Origin: Sphingomonas koreensis
Lineage (GTDB): Bacteria > Pseudomonadota > Alphaproteobacteria > Sphingomonadales > Sphingomonadaceae
NCBI RefSeq assembly: GCF_002797435.1
Contig: NZ_PGEN01000001.1
Location: 744,001 to 808,000, forward strand
Direction: 5' to 3'
DNA length: 64,000 nucleotides
A program made the position numbers and the translations under genes. Each line of letters opens with the position of its first letter. The first letter of the stretch is position 1. Below, one piece after another: positions 26,758 through 34,152 of this stretch. Under the pieces are notes generated by a model. The model searched no databases and was not told the DNA's origin. It saw only the letters and a list, made by a program, of their open reading frames with translations.

Positions 26758-28281
26758 CTATCGCGCCGCCTTCGCCGCCTCCAGCGCCTTTGCCCGCTCC
26801 TTCGCGGCCTTCTTCGCCCGCCGCTCGGCGACAAGCTGTGCGGCGCGGCGCGGGTTATGGGTCATCGCCGCGGTTGCCGTAGCGTCCGCCTCCACCAGAA
26901 AGCCTTCGGGCGCGACCCGGACGCTGCGGATATGCGCTTCGCCCATATCGCCCTTGAACACGAACCCCTCGAACGGCTGTTCGGCCAGCCAGGCATCGGC
27001 CTTGGCGAGGCCATCGTCATAGTCCTTGGTGAAATCGTAGCGGATCGCGCCGATCATCCGGTCGCGCAGCGCGGTCTGGTTGACCACCTGAAGCAACAGG
27101 TTGAACGCCTTGCTGTCGGTATCGCCCGCCACGATCAGGTCGCGGATGCCGACGACGCGCTTCTCGATATCGACCACCGGCCTGGCGACGAACCAGACGG
27201 TCCCCTTGGTCGTCACCGCCCCGGCCTTCAGCGTCATGTCGATGCCGACCGCCACCTGGCCCTGCGGCGTGCCATAGATGGTGACGCGGTGATAGTCGGC
27301 GGTCGCCTGGATCCCGCCCTTCAGCTCCACCGCGCGAAACTCGGGCTTCTGCAACTCCTCAAGCGCCGCGCGCTCGAGCAGGTTGTAGAGCACCAGCACC
27401 GGCACATGGACGTTGATCCCGCGTCCCGGCAAATCGCCCATCAGGTTGGGCAGCGGCGTCACCGGCGGATCGGCGGGGCGCTCGCCCAGCACCGTTTCGG
27501 TCTTGGCCTGCCCGGCAAAGCCCACAACGAGGTTGCCGCCCTGCACCGAATAGCCCGAGAATCCCACGCGCTCGGGCGTGAAGCGCGCCCAGATCTGCGG
27601 ATCGGTCTTGACCCGGACCGAGGTGAAGCCCTTGGCCCAGATGCGCTGGACCTGCGATCGGGCCTGCACCTTGTCGAGATGGCGCGGCAACGTGCGCTCG
27701 AGGCCCGAGAGAATCTGGCGCAGCTTGGGATCGACCTTGGACGCGAAGGTGATCCGGCGGCCGAGAAAGTCGATCCCGATCTTGTTGGTCCAGTTATAGT
27801 CCGCGTCGACCTTGGCGCGGGGCCGCCAGTCGCGGCTCAGCCCCAGCGTCACCCGCGCCGTGACGTTCATCGCCCCGGTCGCGGTCTCGCGCTTGATGAT
27901 CTTGCCGATATTCTCCGCGCGCACCGTGGCACTGACCGGCATCGTCAGGCGAAGGACATTGCCCGATCCGGTCAGCCGGATATGCCCGCGGCGGACATTG
28001 CCGACCAGACGGCAGCTGATATCGGGCAGCAGCTTGCTCTTGGTCTTGATGCACGCCTGTTGCGGCTCGTCGATCCGCTCGAGTACTTGCGGCACCTCGT
28101 CATTGATCGCCTTCTCCAGCTCGCTGAGCGGGATCGCCACGGGGATGCGGATCGTGGAGGCCTGTTCCTTGAGGACCAGCGGCTCGATCAGGCGCGGCGG
28201 CGCGGGGTTGGACGCCTGATCGGTGCACGCCGCGAGCGGCGCGAGCGATATGATTGCAATCCCGGTCAGCCCCCGCTGCAT
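26758..28281 (-). CDS. DUF4403 family lipoprotein
   Basis: A 507-residue protein with a lipoprotein signal (GIAIISLAPLAACTD, Cys at about 19). The body is a long beta-rich fold with the DUF4403 pattern (STIRIPVAIPLSELEKAINDEVP near the start, later HVPVLVLYNLLERAALEEL). The last 40 residues are a highly charged helix (ERRAKKAAKERAKALEAAKA). DUF4403 has no assigned function; its shape suggests an outer-membrane or lipid-contacting role, which is speculation. ATG 28281 gives the proper lipoprotein signal. Confidence 0.82.
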   Translation of the reverse strand: MQRGLTGIAIISLAPLAACTDQASNPAPPRLIEPLVLKEQASTIRIPVAIPLSELEKAINDEVPQVLERIDEPQQACIKTKSKLLPDISCRLVGNVRRGHIRLTGSGNVLRLTMPVSATVRAENIGKIIKRETATGAMNVTARVTLGLSRDWRPRAKVDADYNWTNKIGIDFLGRRITFASKVDPKLRQILSGLERTLPRHLDKVQARSQVQRIWAKGFTSVRVKTDPQIWARFTPERVGFSGYSVQGGNLVVGFAGQAKTETVLGERPADPPVTPLPNLMGDLPGRGINVHVPVLVLYNLLERAALEELQKPEFRAVELKGGIQATADYHRVTIYGTPQGQVAVGIDMTLKAGAVTTKGTVWFVARPVVDIEKRVVGIRDLIVAGDTDSKAFNLLLQVVNQTALRDRMIGAIRYDFTKDYDDGLAKADAWLAEQPFEGFVFKGDMGEAHIRSVRVAPEGFLVEADATATAAMTHNPRRAAQLVAERRAKKAAKERAKALEAAKAAR

Positions 28282-28297
28282 TCGCCCCCCTGAACCG

Positions 28298-28627
28298 TCA
28301 GCGTGTCGCGCTCCATGCGAGCCATAACCACCCGACAATCAACGCGGTTCCGCCGATCGGGGTGATCGCGCCGAGCCAGCGCGGGCCGCCCAGCGCCATC
28401 GCATAGAGCGTCACCGCGAACAGGGCACCGCCCGCAACGAAGAGCCAGCCCGGCCCCTTCGCGCCCATCTGCGCCGCGACCAGCGCCGCCACCGCGTGGA
28501 TCAGCTGATACTGCCCGCCGGTCTTGAGCCACTCCTGCGCTTCGCCCGACGCGCCATGCGCACCGAACGCGCCCGCCCCGACCGCGATAGCGCCCGAAAG
28601 CGCCGCGAGGATCACCAGCCAGTTCAT
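28298..28627 (-). CDS. DUF423 family membrane protein
   Basis: A 109-residue protein with four predicted membrane segments. The family signature GAGAFGAHGASGEAQEWLKTG is at residues about 19-39 and is followed by QLIHAVAALVAAQM. DUF423 (YgdD-like) proteins are small inner-membrane proteins of unknown role. Its ATG at 28627 overlaps the stop of the Kef-type antiporter (ATGA), so the two are co-translated. Confidence 0.88.
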   Translation of the reverse strand: MNWLVILAALSGAIAVGAGAFGAHGASGEAQEWLKTGGQYQLIHAVAALVAAQMGAKGPGWLFVAGGALFAVTLYAMALGGPRWLGAITPIGGTALIVGWLWLAWSATR

Positions 28628-30441
28628 CCGCAATCATTCTCTGTCTTGGGCTCGAGCGGCTCGGGCTTCTCGCGCCCGGCACGCCAGTCGAGCTCGGGGT
28701 TGCCGATGATCGCCTCGCGCGCGGCGCGGATGTCGCCCGCCTCGTGCTGGATGCGCAGCCGCTCGCGGTCGCGGCGGCGATAGAGGTCCTCGGTGCGGTC
28801 GATCTCCTGCGCGTCCACGCCAACCGCGTCCATCGCGCGGCGCGCCATGACGATCGCGGATTCGAGAACCTCGCGCACGATCCCGGTCGCGGACCCGCCC
28901 TTGAGCTTCAGCAACGCGCGCCGGTCATAGGCACGGACGAAGATCGATGCGTTGGGGAAGGCTTCGTGGACCGCCTCGACCAGCTCGGCGCTCACCTGAT
29001 CGCCGTCGAGGCAGAACAGGATCAGCTCGGCGTCGCCCGCCCCCGCCTGACGGAGCATGTCGAGCCGGGTGCCGTCGCCATAATAGACCTTGGCGCCGAA
29101 CTGGCCGGCGATGTCGATCATCTCGATATCGGTGTCGATCAGCGTGACCGCGATGCCCTGTGCGTTGAGCATCTGGCCGACCGTCTGGCCGAAACGGCCA
29201 TAGCCGATGATGAGCGCGTTCGATCCGTCCGCCACTGGCCCCTCGCGTTCACCCTGCGGACCGGTTTCCTCGGTGCGGAAGCGGCGGGTGAACATCATCA
29301 GGAACGGCGTGGTGGCCATCGACAGCGTGACGACGGCACTGAAGATGCTCACCGCCTCGGGCGCGATCAGCTGCGCGCCCTGCGCCTGTGCGAACAGCAC
29401 GAAGGCGAACTCGCCGCCCTGGCTGAGCAGCAGGCCGAGCGCCAGCGCCTGCCGCCAGCCCATGCGGAAGGCGAGGCCAAGGCCGGTGATGACCACCGCC
29501 TTGGTCGCGATCAGGGCCAGCGCCATCGCGATCACGAACAGCGGGCGGTCGGCGATCGCGGACAGGTCGAGCAGCATCCCGACCGACAGGAAGAACAGGC
29601 CGAGCAGGATCGAACGGAACGGCTCGATATCCGCCTCCAGCTCGTGCCGGTACGGGCTGTCGGCGAGCATCACGCCCGCGACGAAGGCGCCGAGTGCGGT
29701 CGAGAGCCCCAGCGACTGCATCAGCGCCGCGCTCGCCACCACGGTGAACAAGCCGGCGAAGACGAACAGCTCGCGCTCGCCCCAATTGCCGATCAGCCGG
29801 AACAGCGGCCGCAGCACATAGCGCCCCGCAAGCACCAGGCCGGTGATCGCCAGGACGGTGTAGAGCCCCAGCAACCAGCCCGGCGGGCCGCCCGCATCGG
29901 CCGGATTGCGGCTCATCACCGCGATGATCGTGATCAGCGGGACGATCGACAGATCCTGGAACAGCAGGATCGAGAAGGCACGCTCGCCGAACGGGGTGCG
30001 CATCCGCCCCGCCGATTGCAGCATCGGCAGCACCTGCGCGGTCGAGGAGAGCGCCAGCGGCAGGCCGAGCGCCAGCGCCGCCTCGGGCGAGAAGCCCGCG
30101 CCCAGCGCAACCACCGCGCTGATGACAAGGCCGCACAGCACCACCTGAAGCAGACCGAACCCGAAAATGTCCTGCTTCATCCGCCACAGCCGCGCGGGGC
30201 TCAGCTCGAGCCCGACGAGGAACAGCAGCAGGGCGATACCGAATTCGGCGATGCCCATCTTGGTCTCGGCTTCGCCGACCAGATTGAGCAGTTGCGGGCC
30301 GACCAGGGCGCCCGCGACGAGGTAGCCCAGCGTGGCGCCCAGCCCCATGCGGCGGAAGATCAGCACGAACACCAGCGCAAAGCCGAACAGCGGCGCGTAC
30401 TCGGCGATATAGGTGTGTGCGGCGGCGGCCTCGTGTTCCAT
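28624..30441 (-). CDS. Kef-type potassium/proton antiporter with TrkA-N domain
   Basis: A 605-residue protein of the CPA2 family. About twelve membrane segments occupy residues 15-385, including the family motifs FGIALLLFLVGLELSP and LPLALSSTAQVLP. The cytosolic TrkA-N (RCK) domain starts at NALIIGYGRFGQTVGQML with its NAD-binding GxGxxG-like motif and ends in a highly charged tail. Glutathione regulation, as in KefB/KefC, cannot be judged from sequence alone. The ATG at 30441 overlaps the scaffold gene stop (TGATG). Confidence 0.9.
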   Translation of the reverse strand: MEHEAAAAHTYIAEYAPLFGFALVFVLIFRRMGLGATLGYLVAGALVGPQLLNLVGEAETKMGIAEFGIALLLFLVGLELSPARLWRMKQDIFGFGLLQVVLCGLVISAVVALGAGFSPEAALALGLPLALSSTAQVLPMLQSAGRMRTPFGERAFSILLFQDLSIVPLITIIAVMSRNPADAGGPPGWLLGLYTVLAITGLVLAGRYVLRPLFRLIGNWGERELFVFAGLFTVVASAALMQSLGLSTALGAFVAGVMLADSPYRHELEADIEPFRSILLGLFFLSVGMLLDLSAIADRPLFVIAMALALIATKAVVITGLGLAFRMGWRQALALGLLLSQGGEFAFVLFAQAQGAQLIAPEAVSIFSAVVTLSMATTPFLMMFTRRFRTEETGPQGEREGPVADGSNALIIGYGRFGQTVGQMLNAQGIAVTLIDTDIEMIDIAGQFGAKVYYGDGTRLDMLRQAGAGDAELILFCLDGDQVSAELVEAVHEAFPNASIFVRAYDRRALLKLKGGSATGIVREVLESAIVMARRAMDAVGVDAQEIDRTEDLYRRRDRERLRIQHEAGDIRAAREAIIGNPELDWRAGREKPEPLEPKTENDCG

Positions 30442-30875
30442 CAGACGCCTACCTTCGCCGCAGTGCGCGCGGCCTCGGCCACCGCCTCGAATCCCAGGCG
30501 GATCGAAGGATGACGCGCGCTGTGCGGCAGCGCGGGCGCAAAGATCTCCAGCCCCGGCCATGCGGGCGGCGCATCGCGCTCCCCGGCCAGCCATGCGGTC
30601 AGTTCGTCGCGCGCGGTTTCCAGTTCGTCCAGCGTCCGCCCCACGGCGTGCGCGCCCATCAGCGACGCCGAGGCCTGGCCCAGCGCGCAGGCGCGGACGG
30701 TCATCCCGATCGCCGCGACCCTGCCCTCGCCATCCAGATCCACATCGACCGCCACGCGGCTTCCGCAGACGGGCGAGCGCTTCTCGACGCTGGCCATCGG
30801 ATCGGCCAGCCGCTCATGAAAGGGGATCGACGCCGCGAGCCGCAGAATCTGTGTGTTGTAGAGCGGCGCGTTCAT
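30441..30875 (-). CDS. Iron-sulfur cluster assembly scaffold protein (NifU/IscU-like)
   Basis: A 144-residue NifU N-terminal-type domain. Two conserved cysteines are visible, in RSPVCGSRV (residue 37) and VRACALGQASASLM (residue 63). The third IscU cysteine is absent; that region reads LPHSARHPSIRLGFEAV. This reduced pattern may be a normal feature of an alphaproteobacterial subgroup. Coupled to cvpA upstream (ATGA) and the Kef gene downstream. Confidence 0.82.
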   Translation of the reverse strand: MNAPLYNTQILRLAASIPFHERLADPMASVEKRSPVCGSRVAVDVDLDGEGRVAAIGMTVRACALGQASASLMGAHAVGRTLDELETARDELTAWLAGERDAPPAWPGLEIFAPALPHSARHPSIRLGFEAVAEAARTAAKVGV

Positions 30876-31447
30876 TCGCCCGATGTATCGTGCCCGGCCC
30901 GGTTCGCAAGGCTCTGATTGCCCTCCTCCTCACCGAACACAGGCTCGCCGCGGCGGCGCTTGTCGACGAACTCGGCAATGCTCGCGCTGGTCGCGTTGAG
31001 CAGCGGGTAGGTCCGCGACTGGGTCATCCAGTCGGGTCGCTCCGAAGGTCCGCCGCCGACCGTATCCACCGCCAGCGTAACGAGCAGGAAGCCGAGGCTC
31101 ACCAGGATCAGTCCCTTGACCGCGCCGAAGCCGAAGCCGAGCGCGCGATCGACCGGCCCGAGCAGCCCGCTGCGGGTACGCGACCCGATCGCATTGGCGA
31201 TCAGCCGCCCGCCGAAGAAGGTGATGCCGGCGATCAGCGCGAAGGCCAGAACCGCCGCGCCCTGCACCGTACCGACCGGCCCGGCCAGCGCCTCCGCAAG
31301 CGGGGTGTGGAGGAACTTGAGCGCCACCACCACCAGCAGCCACGCCATCAGCGACAGCACTTCGGTGACGAAGCCGCGCATCACCCCCAGCACCGCCGCG
31401 CCGCCCACGGCGATCAGCACGATGATATCGATCGCGGTCAGTCCCAT
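30872..31447 (-). CDS. CvpA family protein
   Basis: A 191-residue inner-membrane protein with four hydrophobic segments: TAIDIIVLIAVGGAAVLGVMRGF, SLMAWLLVVVALKF, AAVLAFALIAGITFFGG and VKGLILVSLGFLLVTLAV. The GAVKGLILV motif is characteristic of CvpA (colicin V production, PUR regulon). The C-terminal 60 residues are polar. ATG 31447 is used; another ATG four codons upstream is also possible. Confidence 0.9.
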   Translation of the reverse strand: MGLTAIDIIVLIAVGGAAVLGVMRGFVTEVLSLMAWLLVVVALKFLHTPLAEALAGPVGTVQGAAVLAFALIAGITFFGGRLIANAIGSRTRSGLLGPVDRALGFGFGAVKGLILVSLGFLLVTLAVDTVGGGPSERPDWMTQSRTYPLLNATSASIAEFVDKRRRGEPVFGEEEGNQSLANRAGHDTSGE

Positions 31448-31533
31448 TGATACGCCCAATTCCTTTGCCCGTTCCCGCTCTTACCGCCGGGATGTGACTT
31501 GTCGAACCCCAGATTTAGGTTACGCGCCGCTTG

Positions 31534-32433
31534 ATGCCCGATCCCGCCGCCATGCACACCAATCACACAGTCCGCGGCTTGACGCTGTTCATGGCGGGGC
31601 TGGTGCTGTTCGCGTGCATGGATACGACGATCAAATATCTCGCCGCATCCTATCCCGTGCCGCTGATCGCCGCGGTGCGCTACGCCGTGAACCTCGTGCT
31701 GATGACGGCCCTGCTCACCCCCTTCCACGGCCGCGAGATCGCCCGGACCCGGCGAACCGGCCTCGTCCTCGTCCGCGCCTGCGCGCTGGCGCTCGGCACG
31801 CTCGCCGCGGGCCTCGCGCTCCAACGCATGCCGGTCGCGGAGACGATGTCGATCATCTTCGTCGCACCGATCATGGTGATCCTCGCCTCCGGCCCGCTGC
31901 TCGGCGAGCGGGTGAGCCGCAGCGGCTATATCGCCGCGGCGACCGGGTTCGTCGGGATCCTTCTGATCGCCCGTCCGGGCAGCGGGCTCGATCCGGCGGG
32001 GGTGTTCTGGGCATTGCTGGCGATGACGACCACCACCGCCTATCAGTTGCTTTCGCGCGTGCTGACCGCGAGCGAAAGCACGATCGCGCTGCTCTTCTAC
32101 TCCGCGCTGGTGGGGACGATCGTCTATGGCATCGCCGCCCCCTGGTTCATCGGCGGGCCGCAGCCCGGGCTGTTCGAGATGCTGCTGCTGATCAGCACCG
32201 GCCTGTATGGCGGGCTCGGCCACTTCCTCTTCACCGCTGCCTATCGCCACGCGCCCGCCTCGCTGCTTGCACCGGCCAACTATGCCCAGTTGCTGTGGGC
32301 CGCGCTGCTCGGCTGGCTGGTGTTCGGGCATATCCCCGACCAATGGGGCCTCACCGGCATGGCGGTGATCGCCGGAGCAGGGGTGTTCGCCGCGATCGGC
32401 ACCCGCCGCCCGCCGGTGAAGCGAAGCGTGTGA
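31534..32433 (+). CDS. DMT superfamily (EamA) exporter
   Basis: A 299-residue protein with ten predicted membrane spans, formed by two EamA repeats. The first begins TLFMAGLVLFACMDTTIKYL; the second begins AGVFWALLAMTTTTAYQLL and includes APANYAQLLWAALLGWLVFG near its end. Such proteins export amino acids, nucleosides or other metabolites; the substrate is unknown. Divergent from cvpA (86-bp gap). Confidence 0.88.
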   Translation: MPDPAAMHTNHTVRGLTLFMAGLVLFACMDTTIKYLAASYPVPLIAAVRYAVNLVLMTALLTPFHGREIARTRRTGLVLVRACALALGTLAAGLALQRMPVAETMSIIFVAPIMVILASGPLLGERVSRSGYIAAATGFVGILLIARPGSGLDPAGVFWALLAMTTTTAYQLLSRVLTASESTIALLFYSALVGTIVYGIAAPWFIGGPQPGLFEMLLLISTGLYGGLGHFLFTAAYRHAPASLLAPANYAQLLWAALLGWLVFGHIPDQWGLTGMAVIAGAGVFAAIGTRRPPVKRSV

Positions 32434-32465
32434 AAGCGGGACATATCGTTTTTCAATAAATCCCC

Positions 32466-32505
32466 TTGACCTGCGGATCGCAGGAAAATATCGATATTCG
32501 ATATC
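32466..32505 (+). promoter_or_regulatory. Promoter and candidate operator of the DUF2975/HTH pair
   Basis: TTGACC (32466-32471), a 17-bp spacer and TATCGA (32489-32494) form a promoter. Overlapping and just downstream of the -10 box lies GATAT-TCG-ATATC (32493-32505), an inverted repeat next to the self-palindromic TATCGATA. This placement fits repression by the HTH protein encoded two genes on. An SD sequence (GGAGG) precedes the ATG at 32526. Confidence 0.5.
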
Positions 32506-32525
32506 AAACATATCGGAGGTCGATA

Positions 32526-33041
32526 ATGAACAATGTTCCACGCAGCGACCCGCTGCTCACGGTCACCCAACTCATCCTGCGGATCGGCATGGTCGTTCTC
32601 GGCATCGGGATCGCCCTGGCCGCCGGCGTGGCGATCGCGCTGGTGGTGATTCCCGATCAGCAGCTGATGCCGCGACTTTCCGACGGCAGCACGGTCTGGC
32701 TGGTCGTTGCCGGTGCGGCCCTGGTCAGCGTGATGATGGCACTTTATTTCCTCTTCCTGCGGCACCTCAGCCGCATGGTCGCCACGGTCGGCACGGGTGA
32801 CCCCTTCCAGCCTGAGAACGCCGACCGGCTCGAGAAAATGGCCTGGCTGACCCTCATCCTGCAGGGCTGCATGTTCGTCCTCGCTCCGCTCGTCACGATG
32901 ATCATGGATCGGATCGGCGAGAAGGGCGGCGGCCTCGAGCTGTCGTTCGACAGCCTGCTCCTCGCCCTCGTGCTGTTCGTCCTCGCCCGCGTCTTCCGCC
33001 GCGGCACGGCGATGCGCGACGATCTTGAGGGGACGGTGTGA
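32526..33041 (+). CDS. DUF2975 family membrane protein
   Basis: A 171-residue protein with four membrane spans and the DUF2975 layout: TVTQLILRIGMVVLGIGIAL, a VVIPDQQLMP loop, WLVVAGAALVSVMMALYFLFLRHLSRMV, then TGDPFQPENADRLEKMAW, the most conserved segment. It is nearly always paired with a small HTH gene, as here (TGATG overlap). The pair resembles a membrane sensor-like protein with its cognate regulator, but no function has been shown to my knowledge. Confidence 0.85.
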   Translation: MNNVPRSDPLLTVTQLILRIGMVVLGIGIALAAGVAIALVVIPDQQLMPRLSDGSTVWLVVAGAALVSVMMALYFLFLRHLSRMVATVGTGDPFQPENADRLEKMAWLTLILQGCMFVLAPLVTMIMDRIGEKGGGLELSFDSLLLALVLFVLARVFRRGTAMRDDLEGTV

Positions 33042-33250
33042 TGGCGATCAACGTGATGCTCGACGAGATGCTGCACGAACGCCGCATGACCCTCACCGAA
33101 TTTGCCGAGCGGATCGATCTGACCCTCGCCAATGCCTCGATCCTCAAGACCGGCAAGGCCAAGGCGATCCGCTTCACGACGCTGGAGGCGATGTGCCGGG
33201 TGCTGGACTGCCAGCCCGGCGACCTGCTCCGCTACGAACCCGAATCTTGA
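33041..33250 (+). CDS. YozG/Cro-type HTH regulator paired with DUF2975
   Basis: A 69-residue single-domain helix-turn-helix protein (LDEMLHERRMTLTEFAERIDLTLANASILKTGKAKAIRFTTLEAMCRVL). It ends with the CQPGDLLRYEP motif typical of the YozG-like XRE family. Its ATG overlaps the DUF2975 stop. It probably represses its own operon through the repeat at 32493-32505. Confidence 0.9.
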   Translation: MAINVMLDEMLHERRMTLTEFAERIDLTLANASILKTGKAKAIRFTTLEAMCRVLDCQPGDLLRYEPES

Positions 33251-33260
33251 CCCCGGCATC

Positions 33261-33282
33261 GGGCGGTCCTATCTGACCGCCC
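33261..33282 (+). terminator. Hairpin after the HTH gene
   Basis: A perfect 8-bp stem (GGGCGGTC, loop CTATCT, GACCGCCC) starts ten bases after the HTH stop codon. There is no T-run, so it may be a weak terminator or an RNA-stabilising hairpin. It directly precedes the sugE leader. Confidence 0.45.
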
Positions 33283-33359
33283 GAAGGCCACGTCCTTCCC
33301 CTGCACCGCGCAGGCATCAAGTCCGGGACGGCCCGGCAGCTTTAGTCAAGGAAGCTGTC
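33283..33359 (+). promoter_or_regulatory. Structured 77-nt leader of the SMR gene (copy 1 of 2)
   Basis: Four consecutive hairpins can be drawn. (a) GAAGG-loop-CCTTC (33283-33298). (b) CCTGC-ACCGC-GCAGG (33300-33314). (c) CCGGG-ACGG-CCCGG (33323-33336). (d) CAGCTT-loop-AAGCTG (33337-33357), whose loop and 3' arm contain the AAGGA ribosome-binding site. Hairpin c, an ACGG tetraloop on a G/C stem before an SMR exporter gene, resembles one half of a guanidine-II (mini-ykkC) riboswitch, but a second ACGR hairpin is missing. See the second copy at 33697-33773. Confidence 0.5.
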
Positions 33360-33680
33360 ATGCCCTGGATCTATCTCACCGTTGCCGGCCTGCTCGAAAT
33401 CGCCTGGGCGTTTCTGATGAAACAGTCCGACGGATTCACCAAGCTCGGCCCCTCGATCGCCACGCTCGTCACCATGGCCGCAAGCTTCGCCTTGCTCTCG
33501 CTGGCGATGAAGTCGCTGCCGCTCGGCACCGCCTACACCATCTGGACCGGCATCGGCGCGGTCGGCGCGTTCGTCGTCGGCATCGCGGTGCTCGGCGAAC
33601 AGGCGACGCCGATGCGCATCGTCGCGGCTGCACTCATCGTAGGCGGGCTGGTGCTGATGAAGCTCTCGTCGCAGAGCTGA
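33360..33680 (+). CDS. SMR family transporter, SugE/Gdx-like
   Basis: A 106-residue protein with four membrane helices. The start MPWIYLTVAGLLEIAWAFLMKQSDGFTK contains the essential membrane-embedded Glu (residue 13) and the W-A/K-QSDGFT pattern of the SugE/Gdx branch. The middle reads LPLGTAYTIWTGIGAVGAFVVGI. Members of this branch export guanidinium (Gdx) or some quaternary ammonium compounds. ATG 33360 follows AAGGA at a distance of seven bases. Confidence 0.9.
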   Translation: MPWIYLTVAGLLEIAWAFLMKQSDGFTKLGPSIATLVTMAASFALLSLAMKSLPLGTAYTIWTGIGAVGAFVVGIAVLGEQATPMRIVAAALIVGGLVLMKLSSQS

Positions 33681-33696
33681 TCCCACAGCCCGACAA

Positions 33697-33773
33697 GGAG
33701 GCCACGCCCTCCCCTGCTCCGATGCAGGCTCAAGCCCGGGACGGCCCGGCACCCCTTCATCCAAGGAGTGCCG
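33697..33773 (+). promoter_or_regulatory. Structured 77-nt leader of the second nuoA (copy 2 of 2)
   Basis: The same four hairpins as at 33283, in the same order and the same total length. (a) GGAGG-loop-CCTCC (33697-33712). (b) CCTGC-TCCGAT-GCAGG (33713-33728). (c) CCGGG-ACGG-CCCGG (33736-33749). (d) GGCACCCCTT / AAGGAGTGCC (33748-33772, one mismatch), which buries the SD sequence AAGGAG. Stem (a) differs from copy 1 by a compensating pair change, and stem (d) has a wholly different sequence but still pairs. Confidence 0.5.
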
Positions 33774-34151
33774 ATGCCCCCTGTGCTGATCGAATGGCTG
33801 CCGATCCTGCTGTTCCTCGGCATCGCCCTACTGCTGTCGCTCGGCTTCGTGCTGGCACCCATCGTCGCCTCGCGCTTCACCGGCACGCATCAGCCGACGC
33901 CGGAAAAGCTCACCGAATATGAGTGCGGCTTCCCGGCGTTCGAGGCGCCGCGCAAGGGATTCGACGTGCGCTTCTACCTCGTCGCGATCCTGTTCATCCT
34001 CTTCGACCTCGAAGCCGCCTTCCTCTTTCCCTGGGCGGTCAGCGTGTTCGATGTCGGCTGGGAAGCCTGGATCGGGATGATGATCTTCCTGTTCGTGCTC
34101 AGCTGCGGGCTGATCTACGAATGGAAGATGGGCGCACTCGACTGGGAGTAG
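33774..34151 (+). CDS. Orphan second copy of NADH-quinone oxidoreductase subunit A
   Basis: A 125-residue NuoA paralogue located about 28 kb from the nuo operon. It keeps the three membrane helices and all the hallmark blocks: [38 protein letters not shown] and the ending MGALDWE. It is clearly close to the operon copy at 4773-5147 (compare VGALDWE). ATG 33774 sits five bases after the SD AAGGAG. It converges on radA with a 1-bp gap. It may be an alternative subunit or a recent duplicate. Confidence 0.92.
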   Translation: MPPVLIEWLPILLFLGIALLLSLGFVLAPIVASRFTGTHQPTPEKLTEYECGFPAFEAPRKGFDVRFYLVAILFILFDLEAAFLFPWAVSVFDVGWEAWIGMMIFLFVLSCGLIYEWKMGALDWE

Positions 34152-34152
34152 C

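Noticed and set aside
33283..33359. Formal annotation as a guanidine-II (mini-ykkC) riboswitch
   Set aside because: Only one ACGR-loop hairpin is visible; the family needs two. I therefore recorded a structured leader without naming the class.
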